Positions 1 to 9,094 of a stretch of 64,000 nucleotides of DNA are shown one piece after another. This stretch comes from Nitrospirota bacterium. Lineage in GTDB: Bacteria; Nitrospirota; Thermodesulfovibrionia; Thermodesulfovibrionales; UBA6898. How positions within the stretch are numbered: the stretch's first letter is position 1; each line of letters opens with the position of its first letter. Position numbers and translations under genes: made by a program. The notes beneath the pieces were generated by a model. That model searched no databases. It saw only the letters and a list, made by a program, of their open reading frames with translations, and was not told the DNA's origin. The stretch lies in assembly GCA_021783515.1 (NCBI GenBank), contig JAJXTV010000006.1:53406-117405 (forward strand), in the 5' to 3' direction.

Positions 1-555
1 TTTCTCGCGCCCTTTGCCGGGCTGCCGATCCCTCTTCTGCCTATCCATATCCTCTGGATAAATCTGATGACGGACGGCCTTCCGGCCCTTGCGCTGTCCG
101 CCGAGCCGGAGGAGGGAGATGTGATGAGGCGGCCCCCCAGGCATCCGCAGGAGAGCATCTTTGCGCACGGCCTCGGCCTTCATGCGATGTGCGTCGGACT
201 CCTGATGGCGGGCGTAGTCCTGTCCGTACAGGCATGGTCGCTCAAAACGGGACACGCCCACTGGCAGACGATGGTATTTACGGTGCTCTGCCTTAGCCAG
301 CTCGGCCATGTTCTTGCGATACGGTCGGAAAAAGAGTCTTTTTTCAGGCAGGGGCCGCTGTCGAACATGCCCCTCTTCGGAGCGATCGTGCTCACCTTCG
401 CGCTCCAGATGATGACTGTCTATGTCCCTTTCCTGAACCCCGTATTCAGGACCCAGCCGATGACGCTGGCCGAGCTGCTGTTTACGCTCGCGCTTTCGTC
501 GGTCGTTTTTTTCGCAGTGGAGGCCGAAAAACTCGTGAGGAGAATGCGAACCTAG
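1..555 (+). CDS. P-type cation-transporting ATPase, C-terminal part (5' end outside window)
   Basis: The open frame runs from base 1 and encodes the last ~184 residues of a P2-type (Ca2+/Na+/H+-like) membrane ATPase. The tell-tale is WINLMTDGLPALALS at about residues 19-33, the M6 helix with the conserved ion-coordinating N and D. It is followed by four further hydrophobic segments, the M7-M10 bundle of the cation ATPase C-terminal domain. The phosphorylation (DKTGT) and nucleotide-binding domains lie upstream of the window, so the transported ion cannot be told. An internal ATG at 67 is not a real start because homology continues to the left of it. The protein ends in a short basic tail (KLVRRMRT). 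No downstream gene is coupled to it. Confidence 0.9.
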   Translation, partial: FLAPFAGLPIPLLPIHILWINLMTDGLPALALSAEPEEGDVMRRPPRHPQESIFAHGLGLHAMCVGLLMAGVVLSVQAWSLKTGHAHWQTMVFTVLCLSQLGHVLAIRSEKESFFRQGPLSNMPLFGAIVLTFALQMMTVYVPFLNPVFRTQPMTLAELLFTLALSSVVFFAVEAEKLVRRMRT

Positions 556-935
556 AGCGCAAGCTCCAGTCTATCGCCCCCGCGGCCTCCGCCCCGGAAA
601 GAAACAGGATCGTCGATACTCCTTCGGAACATGTCGTCGTATCTTCCCGCGATTACCTCCCATGAAGAGTACTTCCCTGCCGAAATCAGCCCGAGGGTTG
701 AGACGCAGACCTGCGGATTATCATCCCCGCCACATCCCGCCCGCTTTACCGGGGCTATGCGAACTTTTTGAGTATACTATATTTCGGGGCCGCCGTTGTG
801 CGCAGAATACCGGCGGTCCGATCCGCACAGGGAAGTGGGCCGGAGGCTTTGCGCGCGGTTCCCCCCTGTTTCCGGGGTGGCGATTTGTGAAGCGGTAGTG
901 ATAATATTAGTAATAAAAATCAAGAGAGGGGTTCT
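556..935. other. 380-bp gap between ATPase and CBS-domain gene
   Basis: I see no gene I can support here. A 78-codon open frame (662-898, +) has no recognisable motif and a composition like that of non-coding GC-rich DNA. A -10-like TATACT lies at about 774-779, but I find no convincing -35 at normal spacing. The AT-rich stretch just before 936 carries the GAGAGGGG ribosome-binding site of the CBS gene. Confidence 0.4.
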
Positions 936-1397
936 ATGGTAAGAGCCAGGGATATCATGAAGACGGAGGTGGTTACCGTATCGCCTGAAACAACCGTCGA
1001 GGAACTCGGAAGACTGTTCATCGACAGGGGAATCAGCGGCGCGCCGGTGCTGGGGCCGTCCGGAGAGCTGTACGGCATCGTGACGGAAAACGACCTGATC
1101 AAACGGAACCGGCGTTTTCACATCCCGACGATCATCAGGCTTTTCGACGCCTTTATTCCGCTCGAGGGGGCTTCGGCGATGGAAAAGGAGATCAAGGTAA
1201 TGTCGGCGTCGAAGGTGGCCGACATCTGCAGCCGAGAGGTGATCACGGTGTCCGCTGAAACCCCTCTTACGGAGATCGCTACGATCATGTCGGACAAGGG
1301 GGTACACCTCCTTCCGGTCGTCGAAGGAGGAAAGCTCCTCGGCATAGTGGGCAAGATGGATGTGATCAAAGGTAGTATGGGTGAAACTCACGAGTGA
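936..1397 (+). CDS. Tandem CBS-domain protein
   Basis: A 153-residue protein made almost entirely of a CBS pair. CBS1 covers about residues 5-60, with IMKTEVVTVSPETTVEEL and the typical GxPV...GELYGIVTENDLI. CBS2 covers about 85-147, with SREVITVSAETPLTEIA and GIVGKMDVIKG. Such stand-alone pairs bind adenosyl nucleotides (AMP, ATP, SAM) and act as energy or ligand sensors; the partner is unknown. A GAGAGGGG ribosome-binding site lies a few bases before the ATG. The last 17 bases overlap the start of tsaE, so the two are translationally coupled, although a functional link is not implied. Confidence 0.88.
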   Translation: MVRARDIMKTEVVTVSPETTVEELGRLFIDRGISGAPVLGPSGELYGIVTENDLIKRNRRFHIPTIIRLFDAFIPLEGASAMEKEIKVMSASKVADICSREVITVSAETPLTEIATIMSDKGVHLLPVVEGGKLLGIVGKMDVIKGSMGETHE

Positions 1398-1818
1398 CGG
1401 CGCGGCGAGGACCGAAGAGATCGGATACGAACTGGGGAAGCGTTTGAAGGCGGGAGACACGGTGGCGCTTTTCGGCGATCTCGGAAGCGGCAAGACGACT
1501 CTGACCAGAGGTATCGCCAGGGCCTTCGGCATAGCCCGACGCGACGTGACGAGCGCCAGCTTCACGATCATAGCGGAGTATCCTGGCGATCCGCCTTTTT
1601 TCCATATCGACCTCTACCGCATAGAGAATGAGGAAGACCTGGAGGGCGCGGGGGTATGGGACTGTCTGGGGCGGAATTCGGTGGCCGTAGTGGAATGGGC
1701 CGAGAAATTGGGCTGCGGGATTAAGAACTGCATCAGGGTCGAAATGACCGATGCGGGAGACGACAGGAGAGAGATCTCGATCGAGGGGCTGGATGAAGAA
1801 GATCGGAATAATCTGTAA
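1381..1818 (+). CDS. tsaE: tRNA threonylcarbamoyladenosine biosynthesis ATPase TsaE
   Basis: 145 residues, the normal size for TsaE (YjeE). It carries the P-loop GDLGSGKTTLTRGIARAFG at about residues 32-50, the SASFTIIAEYPG segment and the conserved FFHIDLYRI and VAVVEWAEKLG motifs. TsaE is the ATPase that works with TsaB/TsaD in making t6A37 on ANN-decoding tRNAs in the cytoplasm. The start is a GTG at 1381 inside the end of the CBS gene. The 3' end overlaps the nadK start by 26 bases, so CBS-tsaE-nadK form a coupled run. The family assignment is secure; no oddities seen. Confidence 0.93.
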   Translation: MKLTSDGAARTEEIGYELGKRLKAGDTVALFGDLGSGKTTLTRGIARAFGIARRDVTSASFTIIAEYPGDPPFFHIDLYRIENEEDLEGAGVWDCLGRNSVAVVEWAEKLGCGIKNCIRVEMTDAGDDRREISIEGLDEEDRNNL

Positions 1819-2644
1819 GCCCGGCAGGCCGGAGCCGAGGGAGATCCTGAAGGACCTTCTGCCGTGGCTTGGCCGCAGGGGGCATGATACGCTCGTCGAT
1901 CCTGAGAGCGCTGCCGCGCTGGGAATCAAGGGATACGCGAGGGCCGAGATTGCCGCTGCCGCCGACGCCATGCTGGTCCTTGGCGGCGACGGGACGATGC
2001 TCGGGGTGAGCAGGCTCGTTGCCGAGAGGGGAGTGCCGATTCTCGGGGTCAACCTTGGGAGCATGGGATTTATCACCGAGGTGAACCGGGAGGAGATCTA
2101 CGAGGCGGTGGACACGATGCTTTCCGGCACCTGTTCGGTGGAAGAGAGGCTTATGCTTTCCGCCGGAATCATCCGTGACGGAGAACGGATCGCCGAGTAC
2201 ACCGTCCTCAACGACGTAGTCGTCAATAAGGGGGCGCTCGCCAGGATCGTCGATCTCGACGCCTTTATCAACGGTATATACGTGACGACCTTCAAGGCCG
2301 ACGGGCTTATTATATCAACCCCGACCGGCTCGACGGCGTATTCCTTGTCTGCGGGCGGACCCATCCTGTATCCCTCGCTCGACAGCATCCTCGTGACTCC
2401 GATCTGTTCCCATACGCTGACGAACAGGCCGATCGTTCTGCCGGATAACTTTACAATCCAGGTGATCCTCAGGACGCTCAGCGAAGACGTCTACCTGACG
2501 CTCGACGGGCAGGTGGGGTTTTCCCTCAGAAAAGACGACGTGATAGAGGTGAACAAGTCTCCCCACAAGACGAAACTGTTTATCCCGTGCGAGCGCGATT
2601 ATTTCAATATTCTCCGCTCCAAACTGAAATGGGGAGAGCGGTGA
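1793..2644 (+). CDS. nadK: NAD kinase
   Basis: About 283 residues from the ATG at 1793 ([15 protein letters not shown]), which fits the family N-terminus better than the upstream in-frame start at 1751. It phosphorylates NAD+ to NADP+. The diagnostic GGDGTML is at about residues 64-70, followed by [13 protein letters not shown], the conserved NDVVVNKG and the [20 protein letters not shown] diphosphate/substrate-binding motif. The C-terminus holds the usual LTLDGQ element. The length is typical of bacterial NadK. It overlaps tsaE by 26 bases and is followed 30 bases later by the uracil-DNA glycosylase gene. Confidence 0.95.
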   Translation: MKKIGIICKPGRPEPREILKDLLPWLGRRGHDTLVDPESAAALGIKGYARAEIAAAADAMLVLGGDGTMLGVSRLVAERGVPILGVNLGSMGFITEVNREEIYEAVDTMLSGTCSVEERLMLSAGIIRDGERIAEYTVLNDVVVNKGALARIVDLDAFINGIYVTTFKADGLIISTPTGSTAYSLSAGGPILYPSLDSILVTPICSHTLTNRPIVLPDNFTIQVILRTLSEDVYLTLDGQVGFSLRKDDVIEVNKSPHKTKLFIPCERDYFNILRSKLKWGER

Positions 2645-2674
2645 GCTCGGGGTCTGCGGGGCGGAGGCACAGGG

Positions 2675-3382
2675 ATGGAAGAGCGGGAGGCTGAGATATA
2701 TGCGGAGCTGAGGGACGCGGGGGAGGTCTGCCGTGCCCTCGGCATCGAAGCGCTGCCGTTTCGTCTGCCGGAACGGACAGAGAGTTCCCCGGGGGGGAGC
2801 GGCGGACGGGACGAGGCGCTTGTCCGGCTCAGGAGCGAGATAGGCGACTGCAGAAGGTGCAAGCTCTCCGCCGGCAGAAGAAATATCGTCTTCGGAGAAG
2901 GCAGGGCCGATGCGCGGCTCATGTTCATCGGAGAGGGTCCCGGGAAGGACGAGGACATACAGGGGAGACCCTTTGTGGGCGAGGCCGGGGCGCTCCTGAC
3001 AAAGCTGATCGAAAAAATGCATTTCGGGGACAAGAACCTGATGCGGACCGATGTCTACATCGCCAATATCGTCAAATGCAGGCCTCCCATGAACAGGGAC
3101 CCGGAAGAGGACGAGATCGCGAGCTGCCGGGGTTTTATCGAAAGACAGATAGAGATCATACGGCCCGAAATGATCGTGACCCTGGGCAGGATCGCCCTGC
3201 AGACGCTTCTGCGGAGGCCCGATATCAGGATTACCGCGGCCCGGGGGAATTTCTTCGAATATGAGGGGATTCCGGTGATGCCGACCTTTCATCCTGCATA
3301 CCTGTTGAGAAATCCCAAAGACAAATGGCTCACGTGGTCTGACGCCCAGAAGGTGATGGGGCGGCTGGCCGGGCATGAATAG
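2675..3382 (+). CDS. Uracil-DNA glycosylase, family 4 (Fe-S type)
   Basis: A 235-residue protein. After a ~55-residue N-terminal extension it shows the first cluster cysteines (CRRCKL), then the family-4 motif [17 protein letters not shown] with the catalytic loop. The further cysteines follow (IVKCRPP and IASCRGF) and finally the HPAYLLRNP motif that contacts the minor groove. The four cysteines bind a 4Fe-4S cluster in characterised members. It removes uracil from DNA as the first step of base excision repair. The N-terminal extension is common in bacterial homologues annotated as phage polymerase-related. It is followed after 3 bases by the parvulin gene. Confidence 0.9.
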   Translation: MEEREAEIYAELRDAGEVCRALGIEALPFRLPERTESSPGGSGGRDEALVRLRSEIGDCRRCKLSAGRRNIVFGEGRADARLMFIGEGPGKDEDIQGRPFVGEAGALLTKLIEKMHFGDKNLMRTDVYIANIVKCRPPMNRDPEEDEIASCRGFIERQIEIIRPEMIVTLGRIALQTLLRRPDIRITAARGNFFEYEGIPVMPTFHPAYLLRNPKDKWLTWSDAQKVMGRLAGHE

Positions 3383-3385
3383 GGG

Positions 3386-4345
3386 ATGAAATCGGCCATG
3401 ACCCGGCTTGTTTTTTCGGCGCTGCTGCTTGTCTGTCTGCTCCCTCCAGTCTCGGTCTCCGCCGGCCCGGCGGAAGGGGAGAGGGTGCTTGCAGTCGTCA
3501 ACGGAGAGAAGATCACGCTTTCGGATTATCGCCGGTTTCTCCTCAAGGTGGACCCTTCCCTGACATCGGCGCGTGTCGACGAGGGGCTGCTGAAAAAGGC
3601 GGTGGAAGAAAAGCTTATTCTTCAGGAAGCCTCCCGCAAAGGGGTGCGAGTCAGCGACCAGGAAGTGGAAACGAGCATCCGGGAGTTCCTGAAGGAACAT
3701 CGCATCAGCGAAGCTGAATTCGAGAAGAAGATACGCAGTCAGGGGATGTCTCTTTCCGACTACAGGCGATGGCTGAAGGAGGATACACTCGTCCTCGCCA
3801 AGACTGCCGGCAGGGAACTGAACGGAAAAACGGTGGTCGGCGAGCAGGAGGAGAGGGACTATTATGAACGCAACAGGGACCTCTACCGCCAGTGGCAGGG
3901 GGCGGTACAGCTCAAGGCGATCCTTCTCACATTCCACAGCAGGCCTTCGGCCGCGGAGGCGACCTACATGGAACTCAAGGCGATGAAGATAGCCGATGAG
4001 CTGAGCCGGGGCGAGTCGTTCGAGAAACTCGCCTCGCTCTACTCGGAAGATCCTGCAAAGAAGGCCGACGGGGGGTTCGGGGAATTTCGCGAAGGCGAAC
4101 TCATTCCGACGGTCGAGAAGGCGATACTTAGCCTGAGGGAGGGCGGGGTCAGCAATCCTCTCTGGCTGAACGAAGGGCTTTATATCTTCAGACTGACAAG
4201 TAGGGAGGGGGAGCGGTTTACCCCCTTTGAGAGCGTCAGAGCCGCCATCGGGGGAATACTTCTTAAACAGAAACGGGACGAGCAATATTCGGCCTGGGTC
4301 AGGTCATTATGGGAAAAATCCGATATAACATTCACTGTGCAATAG
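3386..4345 (+). CDS. SurA/PrsA-type peptidyl-prolyl isomerase, exported
   Basis: 319 residues. Residues 1-27 form a signal peptide (basic start, hydrophobic core, VSAGPAEG). A SurA-N-like domain follows (VLAVVNGEKITLSDYRRFLL), then a helical region and a parvulin domain at about 165-290. The parvulin part shows LKAILLTF, ASLYSEDPAKKADGGFGEF and the terminal GLYIFRLTSR strand. Known relatives are periplasmic chaperones that help outer-membrane proteins fold. Its stop lies inside the next gene, whose product also carries a divergent domain of this family, so the two probably act together in the periplasm. The exact client proteins cannot be inferred. Confidence 0.85.
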   Translation: MKSAMTRLVFSALLLVCLLPPVSVSAGPAEGERVLAVVNGEKITLSDYRRFLLKVDPSLTSARVDEGLLKKAVEEKLILQEASRKGVRVSDQEVETSIREFLKEHRISEAEFEKKIRSQGMSLSDYRRWLKEDTLVLAKTAGRELNGKTVVGEQEERDYYERNRDLYRQWQGAVQLKAILLTFHSRPSAAEATYMELKAMKIADELSRGESFEKLASLYSEDPAKKADGGFGEFREGELIPTVEKAILSLREGGVSNPLWLNEGLYIFRLTSREGERFTPFESVRAAIGGILLKQKRDEQYSAWVRSLWEKSDITFTVQ

Positions 4346-6312
4346 CGTCTCTTCTCTTCCTGCTCCTCCTGGGGCCTGCCGTTGCCGCCCCGCGCGCGGC
4401 CGGCGCGGCAGAGGAAGGCGAGATGGACCTCTTCGATAAGGCATACGAAAGTTATCTCGATTACCATCCCGATATCGCGGCCTCCGCGTTCGGGTCGTTT
4501 GCCGGCCGGTTCCGGCGGAGTTCGGCGCGGGACGCAGCCCTCTATTGGCAGGCCAAAGCGCTCTTGCTGACGGGCCGCGATGCTGAGGCAAAAGAGATAT
4601 TCGGGCGGGTCCGCTCGGAGTATCCGACCAGCCCTTTCGCGGATTTTGCGAGGAGGGAGCTTGAAACCCCTCCCGTTGCGGGACAGTGGAGGAGGGAGCA
4701 CGAGGGCGGGGAGAAGAAAGAGGAGTATCCGGCAAGGGCCGGCGGAGCGGGGTGCGAAAACGCGCTCAGGAAATCCGAGGCAAGCATGAAGGAGATGGAA
4801 GAAGGTCTCGCCGGGGTTTCCGGAAAGGAACGTTCGCTTCGGGACGACCTGGCCAAGGCCGCTGCGGAGCTGTCCGCGACGAAGAAGGAACGGGACGAGG
4901 CGGTTGCGGCGCTGAGAGAGGCGGAGCTGAAGCTTCCCGAGGTGAATGACGTTGCAATCCGGCTCCGGGAACGTGAAAAGTTCCAGAAAGAGCAGGACGA
5001 ATACATAAAGAAGCTGAAGGAGGAGAAGGCCGGTCTCGCGGAGGAGGTACGGCAGCGGGACACGAAACTTTCCGATACCGAGAGGACGATCGCCTTGCTG
5101 AAGAGCCGGACGGGTGGGGGGCCGGAGGAGAAGAAGGCCGCAGACGGTGCGGAAAGCCTGAAACTCAGAAAGGCGATTGAGGAGAAAGACAGGAGGATAG
5201 AGGAGCTGACCGTTGCGGCGCGTGAAAGGGATAACGCGCTGGCCGGGAAGGACGAACTGCTGAAGCAGTCTGCCGGCCGGCAGTCGGCGTGCGAGGAAAA
5301 GACGAAGGAGCTTGAAGCGGCGACGACAGAGGTGAAGCGGCTCAGGGACGCGTATGAGAAATCGAAGGCGGAGCTCCCGAGGCGGGATGAGGGAAGACGG
5401 GCAGAGGAGGCAGTCTCCCGGCGTGGCCCCGGTAAGCAGGCCTCCGGCGCGGCGCCGAAGGATCCTTCGGAAACAGGCCCGGAGAACGGGTTGAAGGACG
5501 GAGAGGCCCCGCTGAAGAAGCGTCTTGCTCAGTTGGACGCCCCGGCCGTGGCGATAGCAGGGAAGACCTATTCCATGAGGGAGATCGACGAGGAAAGCCG
5601 GACCGCGGCGAGGGTGCTGTCGAAGACCGGATTCAGCGCATCATGGAGAAGGGGAGACGCGTTTGATGACTTTGTTGCCGGCAGAGCGCTGGCCGCAAGG
5701 GCGACGAAAGATGACAGAACGCAGGCGTCGGCGCAGATGCAGGAGTACGCGAAGAAGTACCCTCTCACGGATGAGGAGAAGAGATCCCTTGCGCTTCTCC
5801 TGACGGCGGAGAACGTAATCAGGAGGAGGGAGGCCGAAAAGCTTCCCGACGAAGAGGTCCTGAAGAAATATTACGAAGACCACAAGGAAGACTATCTCGT
5901 GCAGAAAGAGGAGCGTTTCGTGAAGTATCTTGTGATGAAATACCGCAAGACGGACAGGCTGGGCAGCGTTGCGCTCGTTTCGGAGCTTCAACGCGAAGCG
6001 GGCAAGGGAAAGAAGCTTGAGGAGATCGCGCGACCGCACGCCGGATCGGTCGCACTGAGGCGGGCAAAAATGGAGGACCTTCCCGCGTGGATAGCGGAGA
6101 AGATCCGCGTGCTGAAAGACGGGGAGATCAGCAGCATATTCACGGAAGATCAGTTCATCATGCTCAGGATGAGGGTAAGGTCCCCGGTGTACCGGACGTA
6201 TGAAGACGCAAAGGATGAGATCGCGAAAAGACTTTCCCCCCGGGCCGCGGCCCCGGCGGACCTCGATTCGTGGCTCGCCGGTCTCCGGAAAGAGGCGGTA
6301 GAGGTGAAATGA
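4309..6312 (+). CDS. Exported TPR / coiled-coil / divergent parvulin-like protein
   Basis: 667 residues. A signal peptide spans about 1-35 (LLFLLLLGPAVAAPRA). Residues ~38-120 look like TPR/YbgF-type repeats (YLDYHPDIAASAFGSF, then ALYWQAKALLLTGRDAEAKEIF). A long, highly charged Lys/Glu-rich coiled coil fills ~150-400. The last ~230 residues resemble SurA/PpiC proteins (a NAME-like AGKTYSMREID segment, then KKYYEDHKEDYLVQKEERFVKYLVM and a parvulin-like end). The order TPR, coiled coil, isomerase-like domain is unusual. It overlaps the upstream parvulin gene by 37 bases. Isomerase activity is uncertain because I cannot place all active-site residues. It may instead be a periplasmic scaffold. 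Confidence 0.65.
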   Translation: MGKIRYNIHCAIASLLFLLLLGPAVAAPRAAGAAEEGEMDLFDKAYESYLDYHPDIAASAFGSFAGRFRRSSARDAALYWQAKALLLTGRDAEAKEIFGRVRSEYPTSPFADFARRELETPPVAGQWRREHEGGEKKEEYPARAGGAGCENALRKSEASMKEMEEGLAGVSGKERSLRDDLAKAAAELSATKKERDEAVAALREAELKLPEVNDVAIRLREREKFQKEQDEYIKKLKEEKAGLAEEVRQRDTKLSDTERTIALLKSRTGGGPEEKKAADGAESLKLRKAIEEKDRRIEELTVAARERDNALAGKDELLKQSAGRQSACEEKTKELEAATTEVKRLRDAYEKSKAELPRRDEGRRAEEAVSRRGPGKQASGAAPKDPSETGPENGLKDGEAPLKKRLAQLDAPAVAIAGKTYSMREIDEESRTAARVLSKTGFSASWRRGDAFDDFVAGRALAARATKDDRTQASAQMQEYAKKYPLTDEEKRSLALLLTAENVIRRREAEKLPDEEVLKKYYEDHKEDYLVQKEERFVKYLVMKYRKTDRLGSVALVSELQREAGKGKKLEEIARPHAGSVALRRAKMEDLPAWIAEKIRVLKDGEISSIFTEDQFIMLRMRVRSPVYRTYEDAKDEIAKRLSPRAAAPADLDSWLAGLRKEAVEVK

Positions 6313-6599
6313 CCGGCTTTGTCTGCGGCAGTTGCAAGTACGGCTATGACGTCAGGCCCGGCGGCCAAAAACCTTCGCCGGGAACGGTCTGGTGCGGCCA
6401 GCGCGGCATGCAGATGGCGAAGAACCGCCAGATGCCCTGCCACGTACGTTTGGGGCGCGCTCAGGCGCGTCATTGTATCGACTGCAAAAAGGCGAAGATG
6501 CTGAAACCATCCGGGGAGACGCCGCAGCTCGGGAACGTCTGGTGCGAAAAGAAACATATCGAAATCAATAAACAGCGAAACATGGAATGCTTCGAGTAG
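6309..6599 (+). CDS. Small protein with two identical-spacing four-cysteine modules
   Basis: 96 residues from the ATG at 6309, which overlaps the TGA of the previous gene (ATGA). It consists of two tandem modules with exactly the same cysteine spacing, C-x2-C-x19-C-x14-C: C6, C9, C29, C44 and C56, C59, C79, C94. Each module also shares a KP-x-G/P run, a G-x-VWC segment and an M-x-C end. The pattern suggests two metal sites (zinc or iron-sulfur), but nothing in the sequence says which. No signal peptide is seen, so it is probably cytoplasmic. I do not recognise the family. Convergent with recD2. Confidence 0.7.
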   Translation: MTGFVCGSCKYGYDVRPGGQKPSPGTVWCGQRGMQMAKNRQMPCHVRLGRAQARHCIDCKKAKMLKPSGETPQLGNVWCEKKHIEINKQRNMECFE

Positions 6600-6655
6600 C
6601 GGCGCCGTTTTCTTTCCGGCGTGCCGCGAAGGGGTAAATCCTGCGATTTTTCCGC

Positions 6656-8905
6656 TCACGCGGGAGTTGATCGCACTTCCCGACCCGGCAAAGCGGCCTG
6701 CAATCGTTCCTTCAGCCGTGTATACCGCATTTTGGGCCTGTCGTTTCTGATCGCGATCCCGAGCGCTTTCTTCGTGCCGATGAGGACGACCAGTTTCTTC
6801 CCGCGGGTGATCGCGGTGTAAAGAAGGTTTCTCTGGAGCATCATGTAATGCTGGGTGAGGAGCGGCATCACCACCGCCGGGTATTCGCTTCCCTGCGACT
6901 TGTGGACCGAGACCGCATAAGCGGGGACGAGCTCGTCGATATCCGCAAAATCATACCGCATGGGCCTGCCGTCATAATCGACCGTCAGTTCCTGGTTTTC
7001 CCTGTCGATCGATACTATCCTGCCGATATCGCCGTTATACACTTCCTTGTCGTAATTGTTCCGGATCTGCATCACCTTGTCGCCGGTGAGGAATGACCTC
7101 CCCGCCCGGAGCAGTTCTTCCCCCGAGGGGTTCAGGCGCTTCTGCAGTTCGATATTCAGATTCGTCGCGCCGGCGGTCCCCCGGTGCATGGGAGCGAGCA
7201 CCTGAATGTCCCGTATGGGGTCCAGGCCGAATTTTTCGGGTATTTTTCTTCCGCACACGTCCACGATCATTGCGCAGACCTCTTCCGGGTCGGCGAGTTC
7301 GATGAAATAGAAATCACGCGGCATCTCCCCTGCCGGAGAGAGGAGCGGAAAGTCGCCGCGGTTGATCCGGTGGGCGTTCACCACGATCAGGCTCTCACCC
7401 GACTGCCGGAAGATCTCGTCCAGTTTGACCGTCGGGATGCGGAGCGAACCGATGAGGTCCGAGAGGACGTTGCCCGCCCCTACGGACGGAAGCTGGTCGG
7501 CATCGCCGACAAGTATGAGAGTGGCGCCTGTCGGGACCGCCTTCATGAGGTGATGCATCAGCACCGTGTCGATCATCGATATTTCGTCGATGACGATCAG
7601 GTCCGCTGCGAGCGGGAAGTCGGAGTTTCTCCTGAATCCTCCCTGTTTCGGAGAGAATTCCAGGAGCCGGTGGATTGTCCTGGCCTCGTGAGCGGTCGCC
7701 TCCGAAAGCCGCTTGGCAGCCCGGCCGGTCGGCGCCGCCAGGAGCACTGACCTGCCGGACTTCCCGTAGACCCCTATAATGGCCCTGATAATGGTTGTCT
7801 TTCCCGTCCCGGGGCCGCCGGTAATGACCAGCACCTTTCTGTCAATTGCCTCCGTGACCGCCTTTATCTGGGCCGGGGCGAGGACGATGCCCATCTCTTT
7901 CTGCGCCTCATCTATCAGTCGGGCGGGGTCGATTGTCAGCCGCTGACGCCCGGCGACCAGCACCTCGGCAAGGTGATTGGCGGCCTCCCTTTCCGCTTGC
8001 AGGAATTCGGCAAGGTAAACCGGCCTATCGGCTTCGCTGCCGCCCCCGGGGGCGTTTTCGACCACGATCATCTTTTCTGCGGCGATCTTTTCTATCGCCC
8101 GCCCGACGAGGTCCGGGTCCACGTTCAGGATACTCCGGCAGGCATCCTTCAGCAGCCCTGCAGGATAATATACGTGGCCTTCCGTCGCGAGCTGCCCGAG
8201 GACATAGAGCACTCCGGCTTCGGCGCGCATCAAAGAGTCCCTTGCGATACCCAGCTTTTCAGCGATCTTGTCGGCGGTAAGAAAGCCTATCCCGAAGATC
8301 TCGGAGGAGAGGCGGTAAGGATTGTCCCTCACGATGCGGATCGCGTCCTTCCCGTACTGGCGGTAGATCTTGACGGCGTGGGAAACACTTACGTCATGGC
8401 CCTGAAGGAAGAGCATGAGATTGCGGACCTCCTTCTGCTCGGCCCATGCCTTCGTGATCATCTCGATCCGCTTGCCGCCGATCCCTTCCACTTCCGCAAG
8501 CCGGCCGGCCCCCGACTCGATGACGGCAAGCGTCTCCTTTCCGAACTTTTCGACGAGCCTCTTTGCCATCACGGGCCCGATGCCCTTGATGAGGCCCGAG
8601 CCGAGGTATCGCTCGATTCCCTTGACCGTAGCCGGGACGACCGTTTCATAGGAGGAAATCTTGAACTGCCTGCCGTACTTCTGATGGTGTTCCCATCTGC
8701 CCTGTATCCGGAGCATTTCTCCGGGCGAAACCGCGTAGAGACTGCCGACAATCGTTACGAGGTCCCGCTGGCCCTGCACCTTCAGCCTGGCGATGGTATA
8801 GTGGTTCTCGTCGTTGCGGTAGGTGACCCGCTCGAGCTGCCCCTCGATTTCCGCGCCCGTCTGCTCCCCGAAGTCAATGGAATCACCGTCATGCATGTCA
8901 TACAT
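6656..8905 (-). CDS. recD2: RecD2-type ATP-dependent DNA helicase
   Basis: 749 residues, typical of RecD2 (a RecD-like helicase that works without RecBC). The N-terminal OB-like domain (VTYRNDENHYTIARLKVQG) and helix-hairpin-helix repeats (GLIKGIGPVMAKRLVEKFG, EVEGIGGKRIEM) come before the SF1B helicase core. The core has Walker A VITGGPGTGKTTIIRAI, motif II LIVIDEISMID, GDADQLPSVGAGNVL and the final VSVHKSQGSEYPAVVM. It unwinds DNA 5' to 3' in repair and replication-fork maintenance. The start is uncertain: ATGs at 8905 and 8896 are both possible and neither has a clear ribosome-binding site. It is divergent from htrA. Confidence 0.93.
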   Translation of the reverse strand: MYDMHDGDSIDFGEQTGAEIEGQLERVTYRNDENHYTIARLKVQGQRDLVTIVGSLYAVSPGEMLRIQGRWEHHQKYGRQFKISSYETVVPATVKGIERYLGSGLIKGIGPVMAKRLVEKFGKETLAVIESGAGRLAEVEGIGGKRIEMITKAWAEQKEVRNLMLFLQGHDVSVSHAVKIYRQYGKDAIRIVRDNPYRLSSEIFGIGFLTADKIAEKLGIARDSLMRAEAGVLYVLGQLATEGHVYYPAGLLKDACRSILNVDPDLVGRAIEKIAAEKMIVVENAPGGGSEADRPVYLAEFLQAEREAANHLAEVLVAGRQRLTIDPARLIDEAQKEMGIVLAPAQIKAVTEAIDRKVLVITGGPGTGKTTIIRAIIGVYGKSGRSVLLAAPTGRAAKRLSEATAHEARTIHRLLEFSPKQGGFRRNSDFPLAADLIVIDEISMIDTVLMHHLMKAVPTGATLILVGDADQLPSVGAGNVLSDLIGSLRIPTVKLDEIFRQSGESLIVVNAHRINRGDFPLLSPAGEMPRDFYFIELADPEEVCAMIVDVCGRKIPEKFGLDPIRDIQVLAPMHRGTAGATNLNIELQKRLNPSGEELLRAGRSFLTGDKVMQIRNNYDKEVYNGDIGRIVSIDRENQELTVDYDGRPMRYDFADIDELVPAYAVSVHKSQGSEYPAVVMPLLTQHYMMLQRNLLYTAITRGKKLVVLIGTKKALGIAIRNDRPKMRYTRLKERLQAALPGREVRSTPA

Positions 8906-9018
8906 AAGATAGCATCAATGGGGGGAGGAGACACAATGAGCGGGGCGGAGGCGTGAGTTCGTTACAACAGCGGTGAGCATGATAAGACGCGGCATGCGCA
9001 GGAAGATGCGGGATTCCT

Positions 9019-9049
9019 TTGAACGGAAGCTGTCTTTTGGTGTTATAAT
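9019..9049 (+). promoter_or_regulatory. Sigma-70 type promoter of htrA
   Basis: TTGAAC at 9019-9024 and TATAAT at 9044-9049, 19 bases apart, with a TG one base before the -10 (extended -10). It lies 46 bases before the htrA ATG. This is a sequence match only. Confidence 0.6.
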
Positions 9050-9094
9050 TCCCTTATTTCCACGATTATCTGGCCCTGACGGGCGGGAGGGATA

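Noticed and set aside
662..898. 78-residue open frame between the ATPase and CBS genes
   Set aside because: No motif, no ribosome-binding site of note and random-looking composition.
2315..4285. 656-codon open frame on the minus strand
   Set aside because: It is antisense to nadK, the uracil-DNA glycosylase and the parvulin gene, all with strong motifs. Long empty frames are expected opposite GC-rich codons.
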